Shown in pieces: positions 46,285-56,204 of a stretch of DNA of 64,000 bases (positions are counted from its first letter, which is position 1; each line of letters starts with the position of its first letter). Where the stretch lies: contig JAUQQQ010000002.1 in the NCBI GenBank assembly GCA_030549815.1, positions 83,465 through 147,464 on the forward strand, given 5' to 3'. The notes beneath the pieces are model-generated. The model was not told the DNA's origin. It was given only the letters and a program-made list of their open reading frames with translations, and did no database searches. The DNA is from a bacterium (lineage in GTDB: Bacteria; DRYD01). Position numbers and translations under genes: made by a program.

Positions 46285-47072
46285 AATTTCTTTCTATACT
46301 CAACTGAATACAGAACTAACGGCTCAGGTGGTGCTAAAAACTTACCTTTTGAAGGACACGGTTGAGCAAAAGTATCCTCTATATAATTCAAATCTACTTT
46401 ATCTTCAAGAAAAGCTAAAAACATACCAACAATCTTTCTAATCATATTTCTTAAAAAATATGGAGCAGTAAAAGTTAAAGTTAATACAAAAAATTCAGGA
46501 AAATCGTAAATATCAAAAGAAGTAGTAAGATCGATGACAGTATTTTTACGAACATCTTTATCAGGTTTATAATAGCTTGAATAGTCCTTTTTACCATTAA
46601 ATAAATCAATAAATTTATCTAATCTTTCAAAAAGAAAATCTTTATTAATTTTTTTTAGTATTAAAACATTAACAAGGTTGTATTTTTTTATAATTTCTTC
46701 ATCTTCAACAAAAGCAATTTTATAGACATAATTTTTTTGTATAGCATCAAATCTGGCACTAAATGTATTATCAACTTTGAAAAAATCTATAATAAAAATA
46801 TCATTAGGTAGATTTTTATTTAAAATAGAAATAAAAGAATTGTGATCATTTATTTTTTTTTCGATAAAAAAGTTGAAGTACTGTGTCAGAGCACTTACTC
46901 CTCTATCTGTCCTACCAGTATACGAAGATTTCAATACTTTTGTTTCTAATACTTTTTCCATTGTTTTTATTACTACCTCTTGTATTGTATTTTTGTCTTC
47001 CCTTTGTATTTGCCAACCACTATAATTTATACCACTATAACTTAGTACAATAGTGTAGTTATAAAGATGAAT
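46281..47072 (-). CDS. truA: tRNA pseudouridine synthase A, starting at AUU
   Basis: It makes pseudouridines 38-40 in the anticodon arm. The catalytic aspartate is in YTGRTDRGVSALTQ, and FTAPYFLRNMIRKIVGM is the conserved end region. The first ATG (46961) would remove 37 residues, among them the conserved YTIVLSYSGINYSGWQIQRE. The frame is open upstream to a TAG but has no ATG, GTG or TTG. An AAGGAGG site lies 8 nt before an ATT at 47072-47070, giving 263 residues, the normal length. I therefore place the start there. The start codon itself is inference. Confidence 0.82.
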   Translation of the reverse strand: MHLYNYTIVLSYSGINYSGWQIQREDKNTIQEVVIKTMEKVLETKVLKSSYTGRTDRGVSALTQYFNFFIEKKINDHNSFISILNKNLPNDIFIIDFFKVDNTFSARFDAIQKNYVYKIAFVEDEEIIKKYNLVNVLILKKINKDFLFERLDKFIDLFNGKKDYSSYYKPDKDVRKNTVIDLTTSFDIYDFPEFFVLTLTFTAPYFLRNMIRKIVGMFLAFLEDKVDLNYIEDTFAQPCPSKGKFLAPPEPLVLYSVEYRKKL

Positions 47073-47156
47073 AGAGGTCCCCTCCTTCTGTAGATGTAAA
47101 AACTACTCCTACACAGAGAGGGATTTCCTCCATAGATAGCTTTATTTTTTAACTTT

Positions 47157-48425
47157 TTATTTCTTCTCTTGATTACCTTCAGGTATAGGTACATTTTGTG
47201 GATTTTGTTGCTGCAAACTTTGTTGCTGTGGATTTTGTTGTTGGCTATATTGAGCATATGTCATGTTGAACTGTGGATTAAATTGTTGTTGTCCTTGATA
47301 TGGATTATACGGTTGTTGAAAATAAGGTGGTTGTTGGAAATTTGGTTGGTAAGGTTGTTGAGGATAAGATTGCTGAGTATAAGGTTGCTGCGGATACTGT
47401 GGATACGGTTGTTGTGGATAATTTGGATAAGGTTGCTGTGGATATGAAGGGAAAGGTTGTTGTTGGTAATACGGTTGTTGATAAGGATACTGAGGGTATG
47501 GTCCAGGTCCAGGATATGGAGGTTGTTGATACATACCAAAACGTTTGAAATATTCCTCCTCAGTTATATACATTCCATTTAAGATATTTTGGCACTCTTG
47601 AGATTTTATCCATTCATCCAACTCTTTTACTCTATAAGGAACAAATGGATGAGTCATTTGAACCATTGCAATGTATTTATGAACAGTTTGCAAAAGATTA
47701 GTTTCATCCAATTGCCTTGCTTGCATAAGAACTTCATCAATGTTTACTTCTCCATCTGAATATTTATGAGAATATCCTGCCAATTTAGACAAAGCTCTTA
47801 GTGCAGTATTTCTATCCTGGACAACAAGAAAACCTGCTCTATCAGCAGAGAATTCTGCCATTCTACTCCAATGTAATAAACCCAATTGCAAAGATAATGC
47901 AGCCAATTGACCAACTCCACCTAAAACAGCAGTTATTACACCTACCCCAAGGCTACCTAAAATATAAGCAATAGTCTTATTCAACATATGATCAAATTTA
48001 TTGTGTCCTAATTCATGACCTATAACAAAAATTAATTCTTCTTCTGTAAGGATTTCTGTAAGGCCGCTTGTAACAACAACAAATTTTCTATCCATTCCCA
48101 TTGCAAAAGCATTAGGAACCTCTGCAGTTTGAAGGAAAAATTCAGGTTCATAAGGTAAATCCAAAATTTCTATTGCTTCTCTATAAACTTTGTAAAGCCT
48201 TGAATATTGATTAGGAGTAACTCTTAAAGCTTGCCCAGTAAAGATAACATACAGTGCTTCTTCACTAAATATCTTATTCAATATTTTAAATAACTGTGGT
48301 AGAAGTGGTATTTTCTTTAACCCCTCTGTAGCGACAGAATCAAATTTATGTTGAATAGCTTTGAGAGATATTCCTGGAAACTTTAGTTTACCACTATCAG
48401 TCTTAGGCAAAGTAGTAGCTTGCAT
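47157..48425 (-). CDS. M48-family metalloprotease with a Gln/Pro/Tyr-rich tail
   Basis: Residues 1-290 are an M48 (HtpX/Ste24-like) zinc protease: PNAFAMGMDRKFVVVTSGL, then VIGHELGHNKFDHML with the HExxH site near 138, and FSADRAGF with the third zinc ligand. A hydrophobic stretch (about 150-180) follows the HExxH. The closing MTHPFVPYRVKELDEWI is typical. From about residue 295 to the end the chain is low-complexity, built of units like YPQQPYPQYPQQPY, about 120 residues of Q, P and Y. Such tails are disordered and can mediate phase separation or adhesion. The DNA there is a degenerate minisatellite. It begins 6 nt after hemL. Confidence 0.88.
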   Translation of the reverse strand: MQATTLPKTDSGKLKFPGISLKAIQHKFDSVATEGLKKIPLLPQLFKILNKIFSEEALYVIFTGQALRVTPNQYSRLYKVYREAIEILDLPYEPEFFLQTAEVPNAFAMGMDRKFVVVTSGLTEILTEEELIFVIGHELGHNKFDHMLNKTIAYILGSLGVGVITAVLGGVGQLAALSLQLGLLHWSRMAEFSADRAGFLVVQDRNTALRALSKLAGYSHKYSDGEVNIDEVLMQARQLDETNLLQTVHKYIAMVQMTHPFVPYRVKELDEWIKSQECQNILNGMYITEEEYFKRFGMYQQPPYPGPGPYPQYPYQQPYYQQQPFPSYPQQPYPNYPQQPYPQYPQQPYTQQSYPQQPYQPNFQQPPYFQQPYNPYQGQQQFNPQFNMTYAQYSQQQNPQQQSLQQQNPQNVPIPEGNQEKK

Positions 48426-48431
48426 TCTGCT

Positions 48432-49676
48432 TCACCTCCTTATAAGGGATAGAACTTTATTGACTTTTTCAACAAAAACATCCAGAATAGCTTGGCTATG
48501 AGAGTAATTAATATAGTTAGGCTCAACAGGATGAGGAGCTAATACGATACCTTCACTTAGCAAAGCTTTATAAAAATCTATAAAAGAAATTATGTCCATA
48601 TTACCAAGATTTTCCAAGCTTTCTATCCTATCATTAGAAAAATAAAAACAAAACATGCCATTTGTATGGTTTATTTTTAAGTAATCATCTTTTACATTCC
48701 TAACTATAAAATCAACCTTACTTTTGATAATATTATAAAAATCGGGTATAGACTTAATTATTGATAATACCTTGTATCCAGTAAAAACTGATATAGGATG
48801 CCCTGCAAAAACACCACTGTGCGACATATTTCCAATCGGTGCCATAACTTCCATATATTCTTTACTTGATACTATTGCTCCAATAGGGAATCCTCCACCT
48901 ATAACTTTTCCTATAACCGTTATATCAGGTTTTATATTTCTCCCTAATCCTTCAAAACTTTCTCTAAAACATGTCGATACTTCATCAAATATTAATAAAC
49001 ATCCAAATTTTTTTGTTAATTCTCTTAATTTATTTAAAAATTTATCAGTTGCCTTTATGAGTAAATTAGAAGTTTGTATAGGTTCAACGATAACTGCAGC
49101 TATTTCCTTTCCATAATTACTAAAAAATTCTTCAATTACTTCCACATCGTTATAAGGTAAGCTAACCGTATCCTTAATTAATCTCTTTGGAATTCCGCTG
49201 GATGAAGATATTTGATTACCAAATTCATTGGATCCCGATTCAACTAATAAGTAATCTATACTACCATGATAACCCCCGTCAAATTTAACTATTTTCGACC
49301 TTCCTGTAATAGCTTTTGCTAACCTAAGTGCGATAGTATTTGCTTCTGTTCCACTGTTAACAAACCGTAGCATTTGATGATAAGGATAAGCTTCGATTAT
49401 TATTTCAGCCAACAAATATTCATATTCAGTTGATAATCCACTATATATACCCTCATTAATTTTTTCCTTTAATTCATCTATTAATTCAGGATAAGCATCA
49501 CCAAGTATGATTGATCCCCATCCTGAAATAAAACTAATGTAACTTCTGCCTTCTGTATCGGTTATATAAGGACCAACTGACTTTTTAATGTATAGAGGTT
49601 TTATATCGATCAATGGGAAAGCTCTAATTGGAGCATTAACTCCACCAACTAAATATTTTTTGGCTTTTTCATACAT
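48432..49676 (-). CDS. hemL: Glutamate-1-semialdehyde 2,1-aminomutase
   Basis: This PLP enzyme makes 5-aminolevulinate in the C5 tetrapyrrole pathway. Blocks: YLVGGVNAPIRAF, FVNSGTEANTIALRLAKAIT, KFDGGYHGS, LLIFDEVSTCFR, and TVIGKVIGGGFPIGA with the PLP lysine. From ATG 49676 the protein has 414 residues. The longer frame to 49712 would add MWVRVPPPAP, a translation of the tRNA gene, and is rejected. The ATG is 6 nt after the CCA of tRNA-Leu, so there is no room for an ordinary leader. Confidence 0.95.
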   Translation of the reverse strand: MYEKAKKYLVGGVNAPIRAFPLIDIKPLYIKKSVGPYITDTEGRSYISFISGWGSIILGDAYPELIDELKEKINEGIYSGLSTEYEYLLAEIIIEAYPYHQMLRFVNSGTEANTIALRLAKAITGRSKIVKFDGGYHGSIDYLLVESGSNEFGNQISSSSGIPKRLIKDTVSLPYNDVEVIEEFFSNYGKEIAAVIVEPIQTSNLLIKATDKFLNKLRELTKKFGCLLIFDEVSTCFRESFEGLGRNIKPDITVIGKVIGGGFPIGAIVSSKEYMEVMAPIGNMSHSGVFAGHPISVFTGYKVLSIIKSIPDFYNIIKSKVDFIVRNVKDDYLKINHTNGMFCFYFSNDRIESLENLGNMDIISFIDFYKALLSEGIVLAPHPVEPNYINYSHSQAILDVFVEKVNKVLSLIRR

Positions 49677-49682
49677 AATTAT

Positions 49683-49769
49683 TGGTGCGGGTGGTGGGAC
49701 TCGAACCCACACGCCCTGACGGGCACTACCCCCTCAAGATAGCGCGTCTACCAGTTCCGCCACACCCGC
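49683..49769 (-). tRNA. tRNA-Leu (anticodon GAG)
   Basis: The 87-nt minus-strand sequence folds as a class II tRNA. The acceptor stem is GCGGGTG with CACCCGC and an encoded CCA. The D-arm contains AACTGGTAGACGCGC. The anticodon loop is CTTGAGG, the variable arm is long (TGCCCGTCAGGGCG), and the T-arm has GGTTCGAGTCC. It reads CUU/CUC leucine codons. It stands between spoVS and hemL in the same direction. Confidence 0.95.
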
Positions 49770-49781
49770 TTTATACCTTCC

Positions 49782-50048
49782 TTAATCGTTTATCGTTTTC
49801 ACAATAAATTTTATAGCTGTCCTAACTTCCCCATTTATCTGGACTTCTGTAAAAGCAGGGATAGTAACTAATTCATAACCCAAAGGAGCAACATATCCTC
49901 TTGCTATAGCAATTGCTTTCACTGCCTGATTTATAGCTCCAGCACCAATAGCTTGAACTTCTGCTTTATTACCCTGTTTTATAACCGCAGCCAAAGCAGC
50001 AGCCACAGATTGAGGTTTAGATTTTGATGAAACCTTTAATACTTCCAT
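49782..50048 (-). CDS. spoVS: Stage V sporulation protein S
   Basis: An 88-residue Alba-like small protein. EVLKVSSKSKPQSVAAALAA, AEVQAIGAGAINQAVKAIAI and EVRTAIKFIVK are nearly invariant in the family. In Bacillus it affects sporulation. It also occurs in many non-spore-formers (Thermotoga, Thermus), where it may bind nucleic acid. No other sporulation gene is in the window. Confidence 0.95.
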   Translation of the reverse strand: MEVLKVSSKSKPQSVAAALAAVIKQGNKAEVQAIGAGAINQAVKAIAIARGYVAPLGYELVTIPAFTEVQINGEVRTAIKFIVKTIND

Positions 50049-50098
50049 TTTTTATTCAACCTCCCATAACTTTTCTCTTCTATTTATTTACACATTTA

Positions 50099-52165
50099 CT
50101 ATATAGTTCCCTTCAGTATTATATTTTCCTGTAAGTTCTGTGGTACCTCTTTATAAGTATATAATTCCATACTAAAAGTTCCTCTTCCTTGTGTAATAGA
50201 CCTTAAAACAGTACTGTATCCAAATATTTCTCTTAATGGTACCAATGCTAAAATTTTATTTATTACATTATTACCCAACGATTGATATATTGATATTTCC
50301 TCTATTTCCCCATTTCTTGCATTGATATCATTTATAACATTACCCAAATATTCTTCAGGAACAATTATTTCTAACTTCATAACGGGCTCAAGTAGGATGG
50401 GTTGAGCGTTAGATAAAGCTAATTTAGTTGCTTCAAAAGCAGCAACTTTAAAAGCTAAAGGAGTTGAAAAATCTTTATCGTATTTGCCATCAATAACTCT
50501 AACTTTAACTTTGCTACAGGGGAAACCTGCAAGAACTCCAAAAGCCAATGCTTCCACTATACCCTCTTTTACAAATGGAACGATTTTATCAGGAATTTGA
50601 TCCGTATCCACAAAAACCTTTATACCTTCATCAATAGGCATTACTTCAAGTTTTACATAAGCTGTTTGCAATTTATTACCAACTTGTTTTTGGAAATCAT
50701 ACTCCTCTACTGCTTTTTTAGTAATACTTTCCCTAAATTCCACTTGAGGTTTGCCAGAATGTATTTTTAAATTATAATCCCTTTGTATTCTATCCTTAAT
50801 AATGTCAAGATGTAATTCTCCCATCCCATAGATAATTATCTGTCCTGTTTCTTCATTTATTTTATACTTAAAAGTTGGGTCTTCTTCAGACAATCTTTCA
50901 AGTGCTTTAAATAATTTATCTTCATCTGCCCTTGAATAAGCTTCTATAGAAGCGAATATCACCGGTTCCGGTACAAAAATAGATTCAAGGAAAAGATTTT
51001 TTTCCTCATCCAGCAATGTATCACCCGTAGCCGTTTTTTTCAAACCCAATATAGCTCCTATCTCTCCCATTTTCAATTCCTTAATTTCTTCAATATAGCT
51101 TGCGTGCAACTTTATTATCCTATTTGCTCTTTCTTTGATGTTCTTAGTTGAATTATACAAAACATCGTTTTCCTTTATACTTCCACTGTAAACTCTTACA
51201 AAAGAAACTTTACCTATAGAAGGGAAATAAGATATCTTAAAACATAAGGCTAATAATTTATCTGAATTTTCTAAAGTATTAACATAAATTTCTTTTTCTA
51301 AACCATTTTCAATATAAAAAGCTTTTTGTAAAAATCGATCCTTAGGTGAAGGTAAATAAAGTATGGCAGCATCAAGTAATAACTGAATACCAATGTTTTT
51401 GATAGCACTTCCACACAAAACAGGACTACCAAGATTATTAAGAGTTATCCTCCTTAAAGCATTATTTATATCATCAACAGTATACTCGGAATTAAGGTAT
51501 TTTTCCATAAATTCCTCATCCAATGAAGCAATCTCTTCCAACATGTAGATTCTATCTTTTTCATATGTAGAATGATCTATATCTTCGTAAACATACTGAC
51601 TCCCGTCCTCATTAACCCATCTAACTTTTTTCATATTGATCAAATCAACAACTCCAGCAAATTCATCTTCCCTACCAATAGGAACTTGGATGGGAATAGG
51701 ATTTATAAGTAATTTTTCCTTAATAGAATTAACAGAGAATTCAAAATTTGCTCCCAACTTATCCATTTTATTAACAAAGAATATTATTGGAACTTTATAT
51801 TTTTGAGCTTGTCTGAAAACTGTTTCAGTTTGAGGTTGAACTCCTGCAGAAGCATCAAGTATAATTATAATTCCATCCAGAACTCTAATGGATCTTTCAA
51901 CCTCTATAGTAAAATCCACATGACCTGGTGTATCGATCAAATTAAACTCATAATCTTTCCATTTAAAGAAAGTTGCAGCACTTTGTATTGTTATACCATG
52001 CTCTTTTTCTTGGACCATATAATCCATCGTTGCAGTTCCTTCATCTACACTACCTATTCTGTAAATTCTGCCAGTATAGTATAGAATTCTTTCCGTAGTA
52101 GTAGTTTTACCAGCATCTATATGAGCAACTATTCCTATATTTCTTATTTTATCCAGATTTTTCAT
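50099..52165 (-). CDS. fusA: Elongation factor G-like GTPase
   Basis: The five-domain translocation GTPase has its G1 motif [14 protein letters not shown] at 14-27. [19 protein letters not shown] marks switch [10 protein letters not shown] is G3 and VNKMDKLGA is G4. Domains II-V follow to residue 688. In domain IV the usual GGQYGHV stretch is replaced by [12 protein letters not shown], and the gene is not beside rpsL, rpsG or tuf. This may therefore be a second EF-G (EF-G2 type) rather than the main one. It overlaps the upstream TPR gene by 4 nt. Confidence 0.85.
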   Translation of the reverse strand: MKNLDKIRNIGIVAHIDAGKTTTTERILYYTGRIYRIGSVDEGTATMDYMVQEKEHGITIQSAATFFKWKDYEFNLIDTPGHVDFTIEVERSIRVLDGIIIILDASAGVQPQTETVFRQAQKYKVPIIFFVNKMDKLGANFEFSVNSIKEKLLINPIPIQVPIGREDEFAGVVDLINMKKVRWVNEDGSQYVYEDIDHSTYEKDRIYMLEEIASLDEEFMEKYLNSEYTVDDINNALRRITLNNLGSPVLCGSAIKNIGIQLLLDAAILYLPSPKDRFLQKAFYIENGLEKEIYVNTLENSDKLLALCFKISYFPSIGKVSFVRVYSGSIKENDVLYNSTKNIKERANRIIKLHASYIEEIKELKMGEIGAILGLKKTATGDTLLDEEKNLFLESIFVPEPVIFASIEAYSRADEDKLFKALERLSEEDPTFKYKINEETGQIIIYGMGELHLDIIKDRIQRDYNLKIHSGKPQVEFRESITKKAVEEYDFQKQVGNKLQTAYVKLEVMPIDEGIKVFVDTDQIPDKIVPFVKEGIVEALAFGVLAGFPCSKVKVRVIDGKYDKDFSTPLAFKVAAFEATKLALSNAQPILLEPVMKLEIIVPEEYLGNVINDINARNGEIEEISIYQSLGNNVINKILALVPLREIFGYSTVLRSITQGRGTFSMELYTYKEVPQNLQENIILKGTI

Positions 52166-53337
52166 TTTACATCCTCTATTATTTTTTTAGTATCCAATTT
52201 AGTATCTACTTTAGTTGTAGCTTCCTTACTTTTCTTTATCTGGTCGATATAACTTTGTATAATTTTTTTCATTTCTGGATCTTTAGTATTAAGAGCATTA
52301 GCAAAATAAATTTCTGCTATTACCTTGTTTGACTTATTCCAAAATTTTCTACCTATTTCGAGATTAATGTATGGGTTTTGGTTTATCAAAACTTTAACCT
52401 CTGGACGGTAAACATAAATCTTAGAAATAATTATCTTATAAGCTTCAAAGGTTATTTCAGGCCTATCAATAAGGAAAAGTAGAAAATTATTCAAATCAAT
52501 ATGATTTAACCCCAAAGATAATGGAATTACACGATCAACAAGAATATCAAAAGGCAATATTTTTGAATAAATCAAATAATAGGTGGTTACATCATCGATA
52601 GAGAAAGGTTGTTTATTTTTCTTCTTATAATCGATAATAAAATCTATTTTTTCCTTAGCAATTTGGTATTTACCACTAATATAATATTGATTTGCTAATA
52701 AGTACTTTAGCTGAATATTATTTGAGTATATTTGTTCCAAATTATGTAGTATATTTTCTGCCAAGCTAAAATTTCCCATATTATTATAAATTTCAACGAT
52801 GGAAGCTATAATTTGGAAAAACTCTGGGTTTGAAGGCTTAGTTATTTGTAACAATACTATCAAGTAATGAAGAATATTATCAATTTTTTCATTTCTTTGA
52901 TAAGAAGCCTCCAAAAGTTTTACTACCAAATCTCTATTTTCATACAACTGATTAGGTTTAAGAAGATTATAAGCTTGTTTTAAATAAGTATAATATTCTT
53001 CAGGACTTTTTTCTTTATATAATTCGGCTAAAGCTTTATATATTTCAACGGATGGCCCTTCTTTCTTTAGTTTATCAAGTATATATTTTTTAGATTGATC
53101 AAATAAAATATCTTTTTGACTTTTATTATTCAAAAAGAAAACAATTGAAGAAGAAAAAAAGATAATAGTAATCAGAGACATAAAGAATACCCGCCAAAAA
53201 GAGTAATTAGATTTTCCTGTTTGAATTTCATCATTTCCGTCCTGAAGTTTATCATTTTCTGAAACAGGTAATACTTTCTTAGAAGAAGTATTCTTTTTCA
53301 GATTTTCCTTTTTTTTATACTTCTTTTTCTTATCCAC
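52162..53337 (-). CDS. Membrane-anchored TPR-like protein
   Basis: A lysine-rich cytoplasmic start (about 1-45), one membrane helix ([19 protein letters not shown], about 50-70), then about 310 residues of helical repeats. Examples are [40 protein letters not shown] and [20 protein letters not shown], with several TPR signatures. The tail is lysine- and threonine-rich. It is the first gene of the operon that continues with fusA, sharing an ATGA-type overlap. Role unknown; likely a periplasmic scaffold. Confidence 0.65.
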   Translation of the reverse strand: MDKKKKYKKKENLKKNTSSKKVLPVSENDKLQDGNDEIQTGKSNYSFWRVFFMSLITIIFFSSSIVFFLNNKSQKDILFDQSKKYILDKLKKEGPSVEIYKALAELYKEKSPEEYYTYLKQAYNLLKPNQLYENRDLVVKLLEASYQRNEKIDNILHYLIVLLQITKPSNPEFFQIIASIVEIYNNMGNFSLAENILHNLEQIYSNNIQLKYLLANQYYISGKYQIAKEKIDFIIDYKKKNKQPFSIDDVTTYYLIYSKILPFDILVDRVIPLSLGLNHIDLNNFLLFLIDRPEITFEAYKIIISKIYVYRPEVKVLINQNPYINLEIGRKFWNKSNKVIAEIYFANALNTKDPEMKKIIQSYIDQIKKSKEATTKVDTKLDTKKIIEDVK

Positions 53338-53440
53338 ATTTATAAAATTTTAACAAACAACATCAAAATCCTTGTATATTCAAAAGGGTATTTTATTTTA
53401 TGGATAGAAAATATATTTTGAGGGGGTTTTGTAGAGTTTT

Positions 53441-53953
53441 ATGGAATATTATGAATCTCAAAAAATATCTCAGGACATAGAAAAAACCATTTTTTCAATT
53501 CAAGAAAATATAAAAAACAAAAACTATAATTACATATCAAGCCAAATAGCAAATTTAAACACCCTTATACTCAATTACTTGCTGGCATTAGATTATGAAA
53601 TAAGAAACTTAGACATAAAAGACGAAAAATTAAAGAATATAAAAGAAATAATTAATCTAAATCTACAAAAGATTACAGAATACTTAAAAACAAAAGATGA
53701 AAATTTAATAATAGATGTTCAAAATAGTCTTACTCAAATATATAACACAATTTTCCAACCTCAAAATCTGGAAACAACAAATTGGACAGACACAGAAGAA
53801 CAAACCTTCTTTCAACTACTATCTCAAATATCAACTCTATCCAATAAAGTTTATCAATATTATCAAAAGAAAAATACAGGAAATATTTCTACAAAAGAAG
53901 AATTAAAGGAAATAGCGATAAATATACAAAAATTAATAGAAAAGATACCATAA
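53441..53953 (+). CDS. Unknown helical protein, 170 residues
   Basis: Not recognised. The sequence is almost wholly helical and rich in K, N, Q, I and L, with heptad-like spacing in DIEKTIFSIQENIKNKNYNY and DEKLKNIKEIINLNLQKITE. A coiled coil or helical bundle is likely. No signal peptide or membrane span. It begins a three-gene run (gaps of 7 and 18 nt) with a PATAN-like protein and a secreted TPR protein. Confidence 0.55.
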   Translation: MEYYESQKISQDIEKTIFSIQENIKNKNYNYISSQIANLNTLILNYLLALDYEIRNLDIKDEKLKNIKEIINLNLQKITEYLKTKDENLIIDVQNSLTQIYNTIFQPQNLETTNWTDTEEQTFFQLLSQISTLSNKVYQYYQKKNTGNISTKEELKEIAINIQKLIEKIP

Positions 53954-53960
53954 ATAGATT

Positions 53961-54887
53961 ATGTTAAAAGCAATTCCTTTAAAAGTATTCCCACTTACAA
54001 GAGATATAAATAATAGTAACTATATTTTATTTGAATTTTTCCTCCTACTTGAAAACCTCTCTAAGTATAAATATAGTGGATACATAGAAGTTAAAGGATC
54101 CAAAAACAGTTTTATTATAATCATAGATGAAGGATTAATAGTTAGTTATGTTGATACAACTGATACTCCTCATGAAATATCGAATTTAATATTTAAATAC
54201 AGAATAGAAGAAGAAATAAAAGCTATAACATATACAATGCCAATAGGATTTAGCAATATCCTAAGAGGATTTTATTTATTTGAAAATCAAATAATGAATT
54301 ACAATTTAACAAATTACAGAGATTGGGAATCATTATTATTAAAATTAGCAAAGAAAAATACAACTGGAATAATAGAAATCGAAATCCAAGGACAAACCTA
54401 TTATATGCTTATTAAATCTGGAAACATATTCTTAAGAACTGATACATTAAATAACAACAACTTGATAATATCTTCATACTACTACAATGAAGTAATATTA
54501 AAAAAAATAAAAAATGGGGCAAGATGTATTATTAATGTTACAGGAATAGATAACAAAGAATTGGAAGAAAAACTAAAAGAAAACGACATAAAACATTCAT
54601 TAGTAAGAGAATTAGAAGTTAGGGAAGCAAAGTTCTTTGGCTTATCAGGAAACACAATATCTTTATCGCAAGAAATAATTGATTTCTGGGTTTCTACCCT
54701 ACAAACTACAAAAATAGGAGTAAAAATAGAAGGTTTAGAAGGAAATCTCAATGCGCAAACCAAACCAGACCCCAAATTACCCCCAGATGTAATACAATTA
54801 CCTTCAAATATAATACAAAGAATAAAAATAAGAGATAGAAAAATTATGAGTGGAGAAAAAATAATTGTATACCCCGAAATATTATAA
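53961..54887 (+). CDS. DUF4388/PATAN-like protein with two related domains
   Basis: Two similar modules are seen. The first has YSGYIEVKGSKNSFIIIIDE then GLIVSYVD (about 35-65). The second has TTGIIEIEIQGQTYYMLIKS then GNIFLRTD (about 133-160). This pattern (G-x-I-E-V, strand, x-G-x-I) is typical of the DUF4388/PATAN fold found in bacterial regulators and motility proteins. The C-terminus (PSNIIQRIKIRDRKIMSGEK then IIVYPE) looks like a small beta module. The assignment is by eye only. It sits between a helical protein and a secreted TPR protein. Confidence 0.5.
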   Translation: MLKAIPLKVFPLTRDINNSNYILFEFFLLLENLSKYKYSGYIEVKGSKNSFIIIIDEGLIVSYVDTTDTPHEISNLIFKYRIEEEIKAITYTMPIGFSNILRGFYLFENQIMNYNLTNYRDWESLLLKLAKKNTTGIIEIEIQGQTYYMLIKSGNIFLRTDTLNNNNLIISSYYYNEVILKKIKNGARCIINVTGIDNKELEEKLKENDIKHSLVRELEVREAKFFGLSGNTISLSQEIIDFWVSTLQTTKIGVKIEGLEGNLNAQTKPDPKLPPDVIQLPSNIIQRIKIRDRKIMSGEKIIVYPEIL

Positions 54888-54905
54888 GGAGAAGATGAAC
54901 AAAAA

Positions 54906-56036
54906 ATGAGGTTACTTATACTTTTTATAATTCTTGTTTTAACTATTTCATTACCCAATAATCAAAACCTTAACATCCTTCTAAATAAGTTGGAAAATTA
55001 TTACACTTCAAATCAAATTAATCAGTTTAAACTAACAATGGATTTAATTAAAGAAATAGCAATAGAAAACAACCAAAATGAAAAAGTTATAGAATTTTTG
55101 AAACAAAAAATCCTAAACCAAGGATATAAAAACCCATTCATAACAGAACAATTAGCGGATACTATTTTTGATCTCGGTGATTATGAATTATCACAAAAAC
55201 TATATACTGAAGCAATAAAATACATCAATCCATCATCCAAAATATCCTCATCAATTTTATCAAGACTATTTTTCAAAATATCACAAATAAATCTATTACA
55301 AGGACAAATCCAAGACTACATAAATAATCTAAATAAATCATACTTATATGAAATAGAGCCAGAAAATAAAATAAATCTAAAAACACAAATAATAAAAGAC
55401 CAGATAACTTATTTAAAAAATGATCCTACAAAAATAATAAATGAAATAAAAGAATTAATCGAAAAATCTAACACTCTACCTAATGAAAAAAAAGAAAAAA
55501 TCTATATATCTTTGGTAGAAATATACAGTAATCTTAATATGGAAGATGAAGCAAGAAAAATTGTAGAAAACATACTTCCTCAATTCAATACATCCTCATC
55601 CATTATTACACAATATCAATTCGCAAAAGACAAAGAGAAACAAAAACAATTACTTGAAAGGTTAGTAAAAGAATACCCTAAAATAGACCCTTATTACATT
55701 GAACAATTAGCAAATTTATACTATGAAGAAAATAACATAGATAAAGCAAAAGAATTGTATATCCACGTTATAACTGCTATACCTACCAAATATCACCTAC
55801 TCTATAAATTAGCCCAAATATCATTAGAACAAAAAAATCTATACGATGCAAAAAAATACATAGATTTAGCACTAAAACAAACGGGGAATCCTGAATTCTT
55901 TGAATTGGCAGGCGACATCTACCAAGGAATGGATAAAAATAAAGCAATCGAATTTTATCAAAAAGCTTACGAACTATATCAAGAAATAAAAGATAAAGCT
56001 AAAGTCAGACAAAAAATTTCTAACCTACAAAACTAA
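54906..56036 (+). CDS. Secreted TPR protein
   Basis: A signal peptide (MRLLILFIILVLTISLP) is followed by about 355 residues with at least six TPR-like units. Clear ones are QLADTIFDLGDYELSQKLYT, YEENNIDKAKELYIHVITAI, KLAQISLEQKNLYDAKKYID and LAGDIYQGMDKNKAIEFYQK. Start region: an AAGGAG site precedes ATG AAC AAA AAA TGA (54895-54909), a four-codon mini-ORF whose end overlaps the chosen ATG 54906. One more A in the A6 run would fuse the two and give a more usual MNKKMRLL start. Translation may rely on re-initiation or slippage. Confidence 0.65.
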   Translation: MRLLILFIILVLTISLPNNQNLNILLNKLENYYTSNQINQFKLTMDLIKEIAIENNQNEKVIEFLKQKILNQGYKNPFITEQLADTIFDLGDYELSQKLYTEAIKYINPSSKISSSILSRLFFKISQINLLQGQIQDYINNLNKSYLYEIEPENKINLKTQIIKDQITYLKNDPTKIINEIKELIEKSNTLPNEKKEKIYISLVEIYSNLNMEDEARKIVENILPQFNTSSSIITQYQFAKDKEKQKQLLERLVKEYPKIDPYYIEQLANLYYEENNIDKAKELYIHVITAIPTKYHLLYKLAQISLEQKNLYDAKKYIDLALKQTGNPEFFELAGDIYQGMDKNKAIEFYQKAYELYQEIKDKAKVRQKISNLQN

Positions 56037-56204
56037 TTTTTATACGCGTTATTTAAAAAGTACGGACAGAAAAAACTTTGAGTAAAGAAAACTTTCATTT
56101 TTCAAAACTATTATATATATCCAACAAAGCAATTTTATGAGCTACGGATAATTTCTATGTATTTTAAAAAGGAGGTTTTATTTCTTTGTCAAATAAAAAT
56201 TATG

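Noticed and set aside
47169-47548. Plus-strand ORFs opposite the M48 tail
   Set aside because: They are shadows of the low-complexity Q/P/Y repeat and show no independent coding signal.
49677-49712. Longer HemL start encoding MWVRVPPPAP
   Set aside because: This is the translation of the tRNA-Leu gene, a frequent annotation error. ATG 49676 matches the family start.
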